Assembly (NCBI GenBank): GCA_025935925.1
Contig: JAICUI010000036.1
Coordinates: forward strand, 1-32,099
Origin: Chloroflexota bacterium
GTDB taxonomy: Bacteria > Chloroflexota > Limnocylindria > Limnocylindrales > CSP1-4
Direction of reading: 5' to 3'
DNA: 32,099 nt
Part shown: positions 7,977-16,644 of the stretch, piece by piece
Numbering within the stretch: position 1 is the first letter of the stretch
How the letters are laid out: every line of letters starts with the position of its first letter
Position numbers and translations under genes: made by a program
The notes under the pieces: generated by a model
Databases searched by the model: none
What the model was told of the DNA's origin: nothing
What the model saw: only the letters and a program-made list of their open reading frames with translations

Positions 7977-8079
7977 GCATCAGCGTCGCGGGCGTCGGCC
8001 CCACGCTCCGACAACCGCATGCGCGACGGCGTTGCGTGCGGGTTGCACCTCGATCGGCGACAGACCCGCAGGGCCGCGG

Positions 8080-8478
8080 TCAGGCCATCGCGTCGCGGGT
8101 GAGGATCTCCATCGCGGCCGCGGTCAGGTCGCGGCTCTCGAGGTCGAAGCGAGGCAGCGGCACCTTGCCCTGAGGGCGTCGCGGACCGACCAGGACCGTC
8201 GTGCCGCCACGGGGACGTCCGAAGGACGGGTAGGGCTCGCCGGTCAGGTACCAGGCGTCCGCGTCGAGGTGCTCCGGCAGCTCCGGCGCGTGCCGGACGG
8301 CCGTCGGAAGCTCGGCGGTGGCCGCGGCGTCGTCGCCCAGGAGGACGACCTCGAATCCGGCATCGACGAGGTGCTCGACCGCGTCGTGCGCGCCGGGCGC
8401 GACGAGCTCGTCGGCGTCGTCGGCCGGGCTGGCGGGGGGAAGCAGAAGGGCGCTTGGGTCGAGGTAGACCTGGCTCAC
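8080..8478 (-). CDS. HAD-like fold protein, apparently non-catalytic
   Basis: A 132-residue protein that I recognise only by pattern. It opens with VYLDPSALLLP, like the first HAD motif, followed by an all-helical stretch and GFEVVLLGDD, like the strand leading to motif II. It ends with a Gly/Pro-rich segment and a helix. The second Asp of the DxD motif is Ser, so a phosphatase reaction is unlikely. The start is the GTG at 8478, with AAGGAG ten bases upstream; no ATG fits. A minus-strand terminator follows at 7938-7976. It could be a degenerate HAD regulator or an unrelated Rossmann-like protein. Function unknown. Confidence 0.65.
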   Translation of the reverse strand: MSQVYLDPSALLLPPASPADDADELVAPGAHDAVEHLVDAGFEVVLLGDDAAATAELPTAVRHAPELPEHLDADAWYLTGEPYPSFGRPRGGTTVLVGPRRPQGKVPLPRFDLESRDLTAAAMEILTRDAMA

Positions 8479-8656
8479 GGGCGCGCGTCTCCTTGTGAGG
8501 GTGCGCCGTCGGTTGGCGCGCAGGGGCGGCACGTGCCGCCTCGCCTTCGTCCTCCTGACGCTAGCCCGGCGACGGGGCCAGCGGTGTTGCAGGGCCTCGG
8601 AGCCCCGTTGCGGATGCGCAGAGAGCGGTCCTGGCGCCGCGCGGCCCAGACGCAAA

Positions 8657-8689
8657 ACGGCCGCCGTCCCGGTCGGGGACGGCGGCCGT
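8657..8689 (-). terminator. Rho-independent terminator after SRPBCC gene
   Basis: A perfect 14-bp stem (8657-8670 with 8676-8689) with a 5-base loop, followed on the minus strand by TTTGCG (TTTT when the last paired base is counted). It lies about 16 bases past the stop of the SRPBCC gene. This is the clearest intrinsic terminator in the window. Confidence 0.8.
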
Positions 8690-8705
8690 CGCGTGTGAGC
8701 CTGAG

Positions 8706-9431
8706 CTACATGTCGCGGTCTTCGACGCGCTCGCCGGTGCCCACGTCCTGGGGATTGGACATCCCGGTTCCCGTCACGTCGCTGCGGGTCGTGCGCGCGT
8801 CGCTGCCGGTGTCGTACACCGTCGAGCTGCCGCCGACGCCGTACGGGTCCGACGCGCCGGTCCCGGCCGAGCCGGTCCCGAAGTCGCGGTCGAGGTCGCT
8901 GCCGGTGCCGCTCATGCCCATCGTGCCGGCGCCCGCGAGCTCGCGGTCGCTCGACGACGAGCCCTGGCCGCTGACCTGGCCGCCATCGACCTGGCCGCGC
9001 CAGCTGCCGGTCGACGACTGGCGCTCCTCGATGAACTTCTTGAACCGCTCGAGGTCGCCCTTGACGGACGCGCCGGTGACCCCCAGGGCGGTGCCGATCT
9101 TCTCGAGCACATCCGAGGGCTGGACGTCCATCGTCAGCGTGATCCGCGTCTGGTCATCCGAGAGGCGGTGGAAGTCGACGGCGCCGGCGTTCTTGTCGCC
9201 GCTCGTCGCGTGCCAGGCGACGCGCTCGTCGGGCGTCTGCTCGCTGATCTCGGCGTCCCACTCCTGGCGCTTGCCGGCGATGGTCGCGACCCAGTGCAGG
9301 TGGGTGTCGTCGAGCTGGCGGACCGACTCGACGCCCTCCATGAACTGCGGGAACGACTCGAACTGCGTCCACTGGTCGTACGCGACGCGGACCGGGACGT
9401 TGACGTCGATGCTCTGCTCGATGTTGGCCAC
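8706..9431 (-). CDS. SRPBCC (polyketide cyclase/START-like) protein with Gly/Ser-rich tail
   Basis: A 241-residue protein. Residues 1-140 form an SRPBCC helix-grip domain: IEQSIDVNVPVRVAYDQWTQ at the start, FESFPQFMEGVESV, HWVATIAGKRQEWDAEI and the long final helix ending near 137. The family binds hydrophobic ligands; this subgroup is usually called cyclase/dehydrase. The last 100 residues are Gly/Ser/Thr/Asp-rich and probably disordered. I chose the GTG at 9431 over the ATG at 9461 because AAGGAGG lies just upstream of the GTG and nothing lies before the ATG. A strong terminator follows at 8657-8689. It is flanked by stress-type genes, so a general stress role is plausible but not shown. 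Confidence 0.88.
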   Translation of the reverse strand: MANIEQSIDVNVPVRVAYDQWTQFESFPQFMEGVESVRQLDDTHLHWVATIAGKRQEWDAEISEQTPDERVAWHATSGDKNAGAVDFHRLSDDQTRITLTMDVQPSDVLEKIGTALGVTGASVKGDLERFKKFIEERQSSTGSWRGQVDGGQVSGQGSSSSDRELAGAGTMGMSGTGSDLDRDFGTGSAGTGASDPYGVGGSSTVYDTGSDARTTRSDVTGTGMSNPQDVGTGERVEDRDM

Positions 9432-9475
9432 GTGGCCCTCCTTCCGATTCCGGGGATTCATTGGCTGGACAGCGC

Positions 9476-9503
9476 GACGCCCACCGGCCGGCCGGTGGGC
9501 GTC
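9476..9503. repeat. Perfect 28-bp palindrome between two minus-strand genes
   Basis: Arms 9476-9489 and 9490-9503 are exact reverse complements with no spacer. It lies between the stop of the GlsB-type gene (9517) and the start of the SRPBCC gene (9431). No U-tract follows on either strand. As RNA it would form a 12-bp stem with a 4-base loop; as DNA it could bind a dimeric regulator. Confidence 0.6.
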
Positions 9504-9516
9504 GGATGGATGCGCG

Positions 9517-9798
9517 TCAGACGGCGCCGCGACCCGTTCGGGTCGAGCCCATGACCATGCCGACCACGAGGACGACGATCACGGCCCCGATGATCGCGGT
9601 CACGATCGACGAGATGTCGAGCGGGCCGTCGATCGGGTTGGTGCCGAACAGGGCGCCGGCCAGGAAGCCGCCGACCAGGGCACCGACGATGCCGAGCACG
9701 ATGTGCCCGATGACACCGAGGCCCTCGTCGCCGCGGACCAGCAGGCCCGCCAGATACCCGGCAATGGCGCCGAGCACGATCCAGGCGATGATGCTCAT
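9517..9798 (-). CDS. GlsB/YeaQ/YmgE-family small membrane protein
   Basis: A 93-residue, three-helix membrane protein of the family once called transglycosylase-associated protein. Glycine-rich helices cover about 3-21, 28-51 (HIVLGIVGALVGGFLAGALFG) and 63-84. The loop VRGDEGLGVIGHI is typical of the family. The ATG at 9798 has GGAGG seven bases upstream. Family members are induced by envelope or general stress in several bacteria; the biochemical role is not known. It sits upstream of the SRPBCC gene on the same strand. Confidence 0.9.
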   Translation of the reverse strand: MSIIAWIVLGAIAGYLAGLLVRGDEGLGVIGHIVLGIVGALVGGFLAGALFGTNPIDGPLDISSIVTAIIGAVIVVLVVGMVMGSTRTGRGAV

Positions 9799-10119
9799 GT
9801 GGTTCCTCCGATCCCTTGCGCTCGACGGGGTCGAGCCGTGGAGGCCACTGTTGCCCGGGCGCGGCGGCACGACGGCTACACCGGGGGACATCCCGGTTGC
9901 AGGTGCCTGACACCGTCCCGCGGCGCATCGGCCCGCCGTGCCGTCCGGGGGATGACGTTCCGGTGTCGCCCGGGTCGCTCACCGTCGCAGGCGGGTTGCA
10001 GCACGTGGCGTGCAACCGCCCTGCAAGCGTGGACGGCCCGGTGGGTCTCCCGTCGCAGCGTCGGGCTGCCCTACGGTCGAGACCCGGGCGCGGCCCGGAC
10101 GGCGCCTAGGAGACACCCG
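9799..10119. promoter_or_regulatory. Intergenic region between divergent small genes
   Basis: A 321-base non-coding gap that must hold promoters for the GlsB-type gene (minus) and the 75-residue gene (plus). Visible elements are GGTGCCTGACACC at 9902-9914, the inverted repeat at 9994-10017, and a -10-like TACGGT at 10072-10077, about 43 bases before the plus-strand start. No -35 is evident. Confidence 0.45.
9994..10017. promoter_or_regulatory. Inverted repeat GGTTGCA-N10-TGCAACC, possible operator
   Basis: Seven-base arms (9994-10000 and 10011-10017) flank GCACGTGGCG. The spacing puts both half-sites on the same DNA face, as for dimeric repressors. No dedicated regulator gene lies beside it. 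Confidence 0.4.
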
Positions 10120-10347
10120 ATGTTCGAGCTCAACACCCAATCGGCCCCACCTGAGCGAACGGCCGGGCAGTCTGCCGCCGCGACGTACCGCCGGCTCCGT
10201 GCCGCGGGCCTGAACCCGCGTGAGGCCGGCTCGCTCGTCGGTCACCTCAACGGGCTGTCGACCGTGCCAGGCGGCTGGGCGATCGAGGAGGTCGAGCACC
10301 TGCTCTTCGTGCGCGAGCTCGTGCGCCTCGGGCGCATCGGCTCCTAG
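10120..10347 (+). CDS. Small protein of unknown function (75 aa)
   Basis: I do not recognise this family. The start is the ATG at 10120 with AGGAG seven bases upstream. The protein has a short polar N-terminus, then two likely helices: AAATYRRLRAAGLNPREAGSLVGHLNGL (about 19-46) and a second around 55-70 ending in RELVRLGRI. The Pro/Gly turn between them and the conserved-looking aromatic GGW give it the look of a small helix-turn-helix or protein-contact domain. No membrane segment or signal peptide. A terminator follows, so it is a single-gene unit. Confidence 0.7.
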   Translation: MFELNTQSAPPERTAGQSAAATYRRLRAAGLNPREAGSLVGHLNGLSTVPGGWAIEEVEHLLFVRELVRLGRIGS

Positions 10348-10366
10348 CCGGCGCCAAAACCGTCAT

Positions 10367-10394
10367 CCCGGCTCCTGCGAGCGGGCCGGGTTTT
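10367..10394 (+). terminator. Rho-independent terminator after 75-aa gene
   Basis: Stem CCCGGC (10367-10372) with GCCGGG (10385-10390), followed directly by TTTT. It lies 20 bases past the stop of the preceding gene. AAAAC upstream can extend pairing with the T-run. Confidence 0.65.
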
Positions 10395-10477
10395 CCCGCC
10401 CGGGCCCGTTGCCGCCCAAGGGGTACGATCAGGGGACCGGCGCCCGCCCACCACGCGGCCGGGAGACGCCGCGTCGT

Positions 10478-10867
10478 TCACCCCCCGGTCGCCCAGAGCC
10501 GAAGGAGCGCCCCGAGCGTGACGAGGCCACCCGCGCTGACCCACCAGCCGACCCGGGTCGAGCGGCGGCGCATCGCCTCGAGCCGGAGCACCGGCAGCGC
10601 GATCAGCGCGACGACCGCGTACACGAGATGGAGCGGATCGGCGGGTCCGCTGCGGCCGCCGACGGCGAGGATCGCGAGCGCGCCGCCGAGCACGACGTTC
10701 GCGGCGACGAGCACGAGCACGGCGAGGACGAGCCGATCGAGCCAGAGCCGGGCCGTGTGCCCGCGCACGGGTCCAACGCCCACGAGCGCCCCCACGCTGG
10801 CGGCGGCGACGGCGGCGATCCCGGCGGCCGCCGCGATCCACGCGTGGACGACGTCGAGGCCGGGCAT
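10478..10867 (-). CDS. Four-helix membrane protein divergent from qcrC
   Basis: A 129-residue membrane protein not recognised by name. Four hydrophobic helices lie at about 8-30, 44-69, 80-98 and 107-125, joined by short Arg-rich loops. His8 sits at the start of helix 1 and His80 at the start of helix 3, which could in principle hold a metal or heme. The ATG at 10865-10867 has a GGAG 13 bases upstream and a TACCGT that would place transcription near the start codon, so a leaderless message is possible. Only 33 bases separate it from the qcrC start, so it probably shares control with the respiratory operon. A role in assembly of the bc/oxidase complex is a guess from position. Confidence 0.7.
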   Translation of the reverse strand: MPGLDVVHAWIAAAAGIAAVAAASVGALVGVGPVRGHTARLWLDRLVLAVLVLVAANVVLGGALAILAVGGRSGPADPLHLVYAVVALIALPVLRLEAMRRRSTRVGWWVSAGGLVTLGALLRLWATGG

Positions 10868-10900
10868 GTCGCCACGGTACTCCGGCCGGGTGCCCGCGCG

Positions 10901-11722
10901 GTGAGGCGCCACGCGACCGCACGGGGTGGGCACCGCGCCGCACGCGCCGGCGCGAAGGCCATGGCCGGGCTGGCCGCGCTCGGCGCCGCGCTGCTCGCGA
11001 CGGGCGTGGCCTGGGCGGTGAGCCCGGCGGCGCCCGACCCGCAGGCTGCGACGAACGCTGCCGCGGCAGACCAGACCGTCGTCGACGCGGGCCGCGGGCT
11101 GTTCACCGCGAACTGCGCCGCCTGCCATGGCCCCGCGGGGCAGGGCGGCAGCGGCGGCCCGAGCCTCGTGGGCGCCGGTGCGGCATCCGCGGACTTCTAC
11201 CTCCGCACGGGGCGGATGCCGCTGTCCGCGCCCGGCCAGCGGGTCGTGCGCCAGCCCGCACACTTCGACGACGCCGAGATCCAGGCGCTCGTCGCGTACG
11301 TGGCATCGCTGGGTTCGGGCCCCGCGATCCCGCAGGTGTCCTCGGGCGGCGAACTCCACCAGGGGTGGCAGCTGTTCCAGGCGAACTGCGCCGCGTGCCA
11401 CAACGCCACCGGCGCCGGCAACGCGATCGGCGGGGGCTACGTCGCCGTCGGCCTCGGCAACGCGGACCCGACCACCATCGGCGAGGCCACGATCATCGGC
11501 CCCGGCGCGATGCCGGCGTTCGCCTTCGACGACCAGTCGCTCGCGGACATCGCCGCGTACATCCGCTTCCTCCAGGACGCCCCGACGCCGGGCGGCGCCC
11601 CGATCGGCCAGGTCGGGCCGGTCGCCGAAGGGTTCATCGGGGTCGCGATCGGGCTCCCGCTGCTGATCCTCGTGTCGCTGCTCGCGGCGCGCCGCGGCAA
11701 GCCCGAGGAGCAGAACCCGTGA
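10901..11722 (+). CDS. qcrC: Menaquinol-cytochrome c reductase di-heme cytochrome c subunit
   Basis: Membrane-anchored di-heme cytochrome c of the actinobacterial-type bc complex, taking electrons from the Rieske protein and passing them on to the oxidase. Two CxxCH sites are present: CAACH at 72-76 and 163-167, with likely axial Met106 (GRMPL) and Met204 (GAMPA). A basic N-terminus and hydrophobic stretch (about 21-41) form a signal or anchor, and a C-terminal helix (244-262) is followed by a positive tail. The start is probably the GTG at 10901, which supplies the basic n-region; the ATG at 10961 would remove it. No ribosome-binding site precedes the GTG, so the message may be leaderless. 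It overlaps qcrA by GTGA. A di-heme subunit of this kind removes the need for a soluble cytochrome c. Confidence 0.9.
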   Translation: MRRHATARGGHRAARAGAKAMAGLAALGAALLATGVAWAVSPAAPDPQAATNAAAADQTVVDAGRGLFTANCAACHGPAGQGGSGGPSLVGAGAASADFYLRTGRMPLSAPGQRVVRQPAHFDDAEIQALVAYVASLGSGPAIPQVSSGGELHQGWQLFQANCAACHNATGAGNAIGGGYVAVGLGNADPTTIGEATIIGPGAMPAFAFDDQSLADIAAYIRFLQDAPTPGGAPIGQVGPVAEGFIGVAIGLPLLILVSLLAARRGKPEEQNP

Positions 11723-12570
11723 ACCGCCGCGAGCGGCGTGCGGAGCGCCTCGTCCTCGCCTGCTTCGCGGTGACCTTCCTGACCGGGCTCGGGCTGCTCG
11801 GCGTCTACACCTTGGGCGGCGACACGCAGGTGCAGGGCGTCCTGCTCGCCCTGTGCCTCGGCGGGCTCGGAGCGGGGATCGTCCTGTGGGCCCAGGAGCT
11901 GATGTCCAACGAGGAGCGTGTCGAGGAGCGCCACCCGCTCGGGACCGGCCCCGAGGGCAGCGCCGCGGTCGCCGAGGCGCTCACGGACGAAGCGGGCTTC
12001 AGCCGCCGCCGGGTCCTGCAGGGCGGGCTGGTCGCCGCGCTCGGGGGGCTCGCCGCGGCGCTCGCCATCCCCGTGCTGTCGCTCGGGCCGGCTCCCGGTC
12101 GCAGCCTGTTCGAGACGCCGTGGAAGAAGGGGTTGCACCTCGTCGGGTTCGACAACCAGCCGGTGAAGGCCGACGCGATCCCGCAGGACGGCGTCGTCAC
12201 GGTCTTCCCGGAGGGCTTTCCCGGGAGCGCGGATGGCCAGACGCTGCTGATCCATGCCGGCGCCGACCGGCTCCAGCTCCAGGGCGATGCCGCCACCTGG
12301 GCGCCCAACGGCTTCGTCGCCTATTCGAAGGTGTGCACCCACGCCGGCTGCCCGGTCGGCCTCTACCGGGCGGCGCAGGGCCAGCTGATCTGTCCGTGCC
12401 ACCAGTCGACGTTCGACGTGATGCAGGGCGCCGTGCCCGTCTTCGGCCCAGCCGCGCGGCCGCTGCCGCAGCTGCCGATCCAGCTCGAGGCCGACGGCAC
12501 GTTCACGGCGCTCGGCGACTTCAGCGAGCCGGTCGGGCCGTCGTTCTGGGACATGAGGCTCGGCGGGTGA
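11719..12570 (+). CDS. qcrA: Rieske iron-sulfur subunit of bc complex
   Basis: Carries the 2Fe-2S cluster that accepts one electron from quinol. Box I is CTHAGC (Cys206 and His208 ligands, Cys211 disulfide), box II is CPCHQSTFD (Cys225 and His228 ligands, Cys227 disulfide), and [12 protein letters not shown] follows as expected. Two helices near 11-30 and 40-58 plus a third (about 98-121), preceded by SRRRVLQGG, give the three-helix anchor described for actinobacterial QcrA; the SRRR motif suggests Tat export of the last domain. The start GTG overlaps the qcrC stop (GTGA), with GAGGAG eight bases upstream. Length 283 residues. Confidence 0.95.
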   Translation: MNRRERRAERLVLACFAVTFLTGLGLLGVYTLGGDTQVQGVLLALCLGGLGAGIVLWAQELMSNEERVEERHPLGTGPEGSAAVAEALTDEAGFSRRRVLQGGLVAALGGLAAALAIPVLSLGPAPGRSLFETPWKKGLHLVGFDNQPVKADAIPQDGVVTVFPEGFPGSADGQTLLIHAGADRLQLQGDAATWAPNGFVAYSKVCTHAGCPVGLYRAAQGQLICPCHQSTFDVMQGAVPVFGPAARPLPQLPIQLEADGTFTALGDFSEPVGPSFWDMRLGG

Positions 12571-14078
12571 AGGCGCCTCGCTTCGGCCGCCGCGAGCGAC
12601 CCGTCGTCGATCCCATCGGCCGGCCGCTCAACGACCCTGCCCGCGAGCTGCGCGACGCCGAGGCGCGCGGCGACGCGTCCGCGGTGGACGTCATCGCCGA
12701 CCCGGAGCCGACGGAGCTCGAGCGGATCACCGGCTGGCTCGACGAGCGGACGGGTCTCGCCGGGCTCGTCCGGACGACGCTGCGCAAGGTCTTCCCCGAC
12801 CACTGGTCGTTCCTGCTCGGCGAGATCGCGCTGTTCTGCTTCATCATCCTCGTGGCAACGGGCACGTTCCTGACGTTCTTCTTCGTCCCCTCGGCCAGCC
12901 AGACGACGTACGCGGGACCGTATCCGCCGCTCCAGGGCGCGACGGTGTCCGAGGCGTACAACTCCGTCCTGCGCCTCTCGTTCGACGTCAAGGCCGGCCT
13001 CCTGATGCGCCAGGTCCACCACTGGACCGCGGTCGTGTTCGTGGCGGTGATCGTCGCGCACCTGTCGCGCGTGTTCTTCACCGGCGCGTTCCGCCGGCCG
13101 CGCGAGATCAACTGGCTGATCGGGTTCGGGCTGCTCACCTTCGCGCTCGCCGAGGGCTTCACCGGTTACTCGCTGCCGGACGACCTGCTGTCCGGGACCG
13201 GCGCGCGGATCGCCTACTCCGCGGCGATCTCGATCCCGCTGATCGGTCCGTACGTCGCGTCGCTCCTGTTCGGCGGCGAGTTCCCGACGGCCGCGTTCCT
13301 GCCGCGCTTCTTCGTGCTCCACGTGATGCTCCTGCCCGCGCTGTTCGCCGGCGCGATCGTCGCCCACGTCGGGCTCGTGTTCCTCCAGAAGCACACGCAG
13401 TTCCGGGTCGGGCGCGCGCGCGAGGACAACGTCGTCGGGCGTCACTTCTGGCCCGGCCAGGCGTTCGTGTCGGGCGGGCTGTTCTTCCTCACCGCGGCCG
13501 TCGTGGCGCTGCTCGGCGGCCTGGTGCAGATCAACCCGATCTGGGCGTACGGACCGTTCGACGCGCCGATCGTGTCGTCGCCCGCGCAGCCCGACTGGTA
13601 CGTCGGCTGGCTGGACGGATCGCTGCGCATCTTCCCGCCATTCGAGCCCGTGATCCTCGGGATCACGATCCCGTCGGCGTTCGTCCCGGGCGTCGTGATC
13701 CCCGGGATCCTGTTCACCATCGTCGGCATCTGGCCGTTCATCGAGCGCCGCGTCACCGGCGACCGCGCCCCGCACAACCTCCTCGACTGGCCGTGGGAGT
13801 CGCCGTTCCGTGCCGCGACCGGCGCCGCGATCCTCGGCCTGTTCGCGATCCTGACGCTCGCCGGCGGCAACGACGTGCTGTCGGCGTTCCTGGACCTGCC
13901 GATCGAGAGCCTGACCTGGCTGTTCCGGTTCCTCGTCCTCGCGTTCCCGATCGCCGTCTGGCTCGTCGTCTATGCCCTGTGCCGGAGCCGCCAGCGGTAC
14001 CCGGCGCCCGACGAGCGGCCCAAGGGCGGCATCCGGCTGGTGCGCAACGCGACCGGCGGCTGGGAGGAGGCGGAATGA
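12567..14078 (+). CDS. qcrB: Cytochrome b subunit of bc complex
   Basis: Membrane core of the quinol oxidising complex, 503 residues, with the two b hemes and the quinol sites. Heme ligands are His151 and His165 (helix B) and His252 and His267 (helix D). The helix B pair has 13 residues between, the helix D pair 14, the spacing described for b6-type rather than mitochondrial cytochrome b. The quinol-site motif is PDWY (..QPDWYVGW) in place of PEWY, as in many Gram-positive-type complexes. The C-terminal half supplies the extra helices, so subunit IV is fused. About 80 hydrophilic residues precede helix A. The start GTG overlaps the qcrA stop; GAGG lies upstream. Confidence 0.95.
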   Translation: MKAPRFGRRERPVVDPIGRPLNDPARELRDAEARGDASAVDVIADPEPTELERITGWLDERTGLAGLVRTTLRKVFPDHWSFLLGEIALFCFIILVATGTFLTFFFVPSASQTTYAGPYPPLQGATVSEAYNSVLRLSFDVKAGLLMRQVHHWTAVVFVAVIVAHLSRVFFTGAFRRPREINWLIGFGLLTFALAEGFTGYSLPDDLLSGTGARIAYSAAISIPLIGPYVASLLFGGEFPTAAFLPRFFVLHVMLLPALFAGAIVAHVGLVFLQKHTQFRVGRAREDNVVGRHFWPGQAFVSGGLFFLTAAVVALLGGLVQINPIWAYGPFDAPIVSSPAQPDWYVGWLDGSLRIFPPFEPVILGITIPSAFVPGVVIPGILFTIVGIWPFIERRVTGDRAPHNLLDWPWESPFRAATGAAILGLFAILTLAGGNDVLSAFLDLPIESLTWLFRFLVLAFPIAVWLVVYALCRSRQRYPAPDERPKGGIRLVRNATGGWEEAE

Positions 14079-14926
14079 CCGCGCGCCGCCGGGCGACGGC
14101 GATCGCCGGCCTGACCGCGATCGGCGTCGTGGCGGCGGGCTGCCTGCCGGCGCCGGCGACGGTCGAGGCGCGACGAACCGCCGACCTGTACACGACGTTC
14201 GTCGCGGTCGCCGCGGTGGTCGCCGCCATCGTCATCGGCCTCAGCGTGTTCGCGATCGTCCGCTACCGGGCGCGCGGCGACGAGACGCTGCCGCGGCAGG
14301 TCATCGGCAACACCCGCCTCGAGGCGGTCTGGACCGCGATCCCGCTGATCACGGTCGCGGTGCTGTTCGGGCTCACCGTCCTCGTCCTCAACGCCTTCGA
14401 CGACGCCACCCGCGCCGCTGCCGGCGTCGAGATCCGGGTGACGGGCTTCCGCTGGGGCTGGCGCTTCGAGTACCCGGCCGAAGGCATCCGGATGGAGGGC
14501 GTCGGACGGCCCGGCCCCGAGGCGTACGTCCCGGTCGGCGAGAACATCCACGTCACCCTGACCGGCGCCGACGTCATCCATTCGTTCTTCGTGCCGCAGT
14601 TCCTGTTCAAGCGCGACGCGATCCCGGGCCGGCTCAACGAGTTCGCCTTCACGGTCGACGCTCCCGGCCGCTACGGTGGCCAGTGCGCCGAGTTCTGCGG
14701 CCTGTATCACTCGCAGATGCCGTTCACGATCGTCGCCGTCTCGCCCGCCGACTACGAGGCCTGGGTGGCCGCACACCGGGGCGGGGGAGCGGGCGCATCC
14801 GCGTCGCCCGGCGTCGCGCCCGGTGGCTCAGCCTCGCCCGCGGCGTCCACGGCGGCCGGCGCGTCCACGTCGCCCGGCGCGTCCACGTCGCCCGGCGGTT
14901 CCGCAGCTCCGGAGCCGAGCCGGTGA
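14075..14926 (+). CDS. ctaC: Cytochrome c oxidase subunit II (CuA), lipoprotein
   Basis: Binds the CuA centre that receives electrons from the bc complex. Ligands are visible: His169 (DVIHSFF), Cys204, Glu206, Cys208, His212 and Met215 in [13 protein letters not shown] lipobox VVAAGC gives a lipidated Cys23, then two helices (about 39-62 and 84-106). The C-terminal 45 residues are a Ser/Thr/Pro/Ala/Gly tail partly made of 18-base repeats (14843-14896). No heme-c motif is present, so this is a plain CuA subunit. The start ATG overlaps the qcrB stop (ATGA), with a strong GGAGGAGG upstream. Length 283 residues. Confidence 0.95.
   Translation: MTARRRATAIAGLTAIGVVAAGCLPAPATVEARRTADLYTTFVAVAAVVAAIVIGLSVFAIVRYRARGDETLPRQVIGNTRLEAVWTAIPLITVAVLFGLTVLVLNAFDDATRAAAGVEIRVTGFRWGWRFEYPAEGIRMEGVGRPGPEAYVPVGENIHVTLTGADVIHSFFVPQFLFKRDAIPGRLNEFAFTVDAPGRYGGQCAEFCGLYHSQMPFTIVAVSPADYEAWVAAHRGGGAGASASPGVAPGGSASPAASTAAGASTSPGASTSPGGSAAPEPSR
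14843..14896 (+). repeat. 18-bp tandem repeat in the ctaC tail
   Basis: Three units encode [18 protein letters not shown]. The last two (14861-14878, 14879-14896) are identical; the first differs at two positions. Identical units suggest recent duplication, so copy number may vary between strains. Confidence 0.9.
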
Positions 14927-16644
14927 CCGCCGCAACCCTCGAGGCCGGCCGCCAGGGTCACCTCGACCTGCTGGGCTGGATCGCCACCACCGACCACAAG
15001 CGGATCGGCGTGCTGTACGGCGTGACGGCGCTCGGCTTCTTCCTCGTCGCGGGTCTGCTCGCCCTCGTCATGCGGGCGGAGCTCGCGGTCCCCGGGCTGC
15101 AGCTGGTCGGGGAGCAGACCTACAGCGGCCTGTTCACGATCCATGGCACGGCGATGATGCTGCTGTTCGCGACGCCGATGGTCTCGGCGTTTGCGAACTT
15201 CCTCGTGCCGCTCCAGGTCGGCGCCGCGGACATGGTGTTCCCGCGCCTCAACGCCCTCAGCTACTGGCTGTTCCTGTTCGGCGGGCTCGTGATCCTGTCG
15301 GGGTTCCTCGTCGCCAGCGGGCCGGCCGACATCGGCTGGACGGGCTACGCCCCGAACTCGACGCTCCCGTACTCGACCACCACCGGCACCGACCTGTGGG
15401 TCGTCGGCCTCCTCCTCACGGGCGTCGCGACGATCTTCGGCGCGGTCAACTTCGTGACCACGATCGTCACCCGCCGGGCGCCCGGCATGGGGCTGCTGCG
15501 GATGCCGGTGTTCACGTGGTCGATCCTCGTGACCTCGATCCTGATCCTGTACGCGTTCCCGGCGATCACGGCGGCGCTGATCATGCTGCTGCTCGAGCGG
15601 CGCTTCGGGGCGACGTTCTTCGACCCCACGGCGGGCGGCGACCCGATCCTGTGGCAGCACCTGTTCTGGTTCTTCGGCCATCCCGAGGTGTACATCATCG
15701 CGATCCCGTTCTTCGGGGTGATCGGCGAGACGATCCCGGTGTTCAGCCGCAAGCCGCTGTTCGGCTACAAGGCGTTCGTCCTCGCGACGATCTTCATCGG
15801 GGCGTACTCGATGACCGTCTGGGCCCACCACATGTTCACGACGGGCGCCGTGAACCTCCCGTTCTTCGCCGCGACCTCGTTCCTCATCGCGGTCCCGACC
15901 GGCGTCAAGTTCTTCAACTGGACGTTCACGATGATCGGCGGCCGGCTGACCTTCCCGGCGCCGATGCTGTGGTCGGTCGGCTTCCTGTTCACGTTCCTGT
16001 TCGGCGGCATCACGGGCGTGATGCTGGCGTCGCCGCCGCTCGACTTCCAGTTCCAGGACACGTACTTCGTCGTCGCGCACCTGCACAACGTGCTGGTCGG
16101 CGGCTCGATCTTCTCGATGTGGGCCGGGATCACGTTCTGGTTCCCGAAGGTCACCGGCCGGCGCCTCAACGAGCCGCTGGCCAAGGCGCAGTTCTGGCTG
16201 TGGACGATCGGGTTCGTGGTGACGTTCCTGCCGCAGTACCAGCTGGGCGCCGACGGGATGCCGCGGCGCTACGCGGACTACCCGGCCGACGCCGGGTGGA
16301 CCACGCTGAACATGATCTCGACCGTCGGCGCGTTCCTGCTCGCGCTCTCGGTGCTCGTGTTCCTGATCGCCGTCGTCGAGGCGCTCCGGCGACCTGCCGA
16401 CGCCGGGCCGGACCCGTGGCAGGCGAACTCGCTCGAGTGGTGGGCCGACTCGCCACCGGGCCACCACAACTTCCCGAACCTGCCGCCGATCCGCTCGGAG
16501 CGGCCGGTGTTCGATGCGCGCGAGGCCGCGCGAGCGGCCGCGAATGGGGAGCCGCCTGCCGGTTCCGCCGTCGCGCCCGCGCCCGCCGGCCCCGGGCCGG
16601 TCGGTCCCGCGCCCGCCGGCGGCTCGCCCGAGGCGCCCGCGTGA
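14923..16644 (+). CDS. ctaD: Cytochrome c oxidase subunit I (aa3 type)
   Basis: Heme-copper oxidase catalytic subunit, reducing oxygen to water with proton pumping; 573 residues, about twelve helices. Heme a ligand His74 (TIHGTAMM); CuB ligand His252 with cross-linked Tyr256 and D-channel Glu254 (GHPEVY); CuB ligands His301 and His302 (WAHHMF); Lys328 of the K-channel (PTGVKFF); heme a3 and a ligands His385 and His387 (VAHLHN). These mark the A1 type. The last 50 residues are an Ala/Pro/Gly tail. The start GTG overlaps the ctaC stop (GTGA). Subunit III is not fused to it and is not encoded nearby. Confidence 0.96.
   Translation: MTAATLEAGRQGHLDLLGWIATTDHKRIGVLYGVTALGFFLVAGLLALVMRAELAVPGLQLVGEQTYSGLFTIHGTAMMLLFATPMVSAFANFLVPLQVGAADMVFPRLNALSYWLFLFGGLVILSGFLVASGPADIGWTGYAPNSTLPYSTTTGTDLWVVGLLLTGVATIFGAVNFVTTIVTRRAPGMGLLRMPVFTWSILVTSILILYAFPAITAALIMLLLERRFGATFFDPTAGGDPILWQHLFWFFGHPEVYIIAIPFFGVIGETIPVFSRKPLFGYKAFVLATIFIGAYSMTVWAHHMFTTGAVNLPFFAATSFLIAVPTGVKFFNWTFTMIGGRLTFPAPMLWSVGFLFTFLFGGITGVMLASPPLDFQFQDTYFVVAHLHNVLVGGSIFSMWAGITFWFPKVTGRRLNEPLAKAQFWLWTIGFVVTFLPQYQLGADGMPRRYADYPADAGWTTLNMISTVGAFLLALSVLVFLIAVVEALRRPADAGPDPWQANSLEWWADSPPGHHNFPNLPPIRSERPVFDAREAARAAANGEPPAGSAVAPAPAGPGPVGPAPAGGSPEAPA

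Larger units (their letters stand above)
7481..8079. other. 600-base non-coding stretch rich in hairpins
   Basis: No convincing protein on either strand. It contains six dyads in under 400 bases: an interrupted one at 7597-7622, a 7-bp one at 7632-7648, a perfect 16-bp stem at 7666-7704, a 9-bp stem at 7712-7741, an 8-bp dyad with a single central base at 7852-7868, and a terminator-like stem at 7938-7976. It could be a structured RNA, a regulatory region or simply the back-to-back ends of transcripts. Confidence 0.5.

Noticed and set aside
9902-9914. GGTGCCTGACACC resembles repeats tied to REP-associated transposases
   Set aside because: Only one copy in the window and no transposase, so no support for a mobile repeat.
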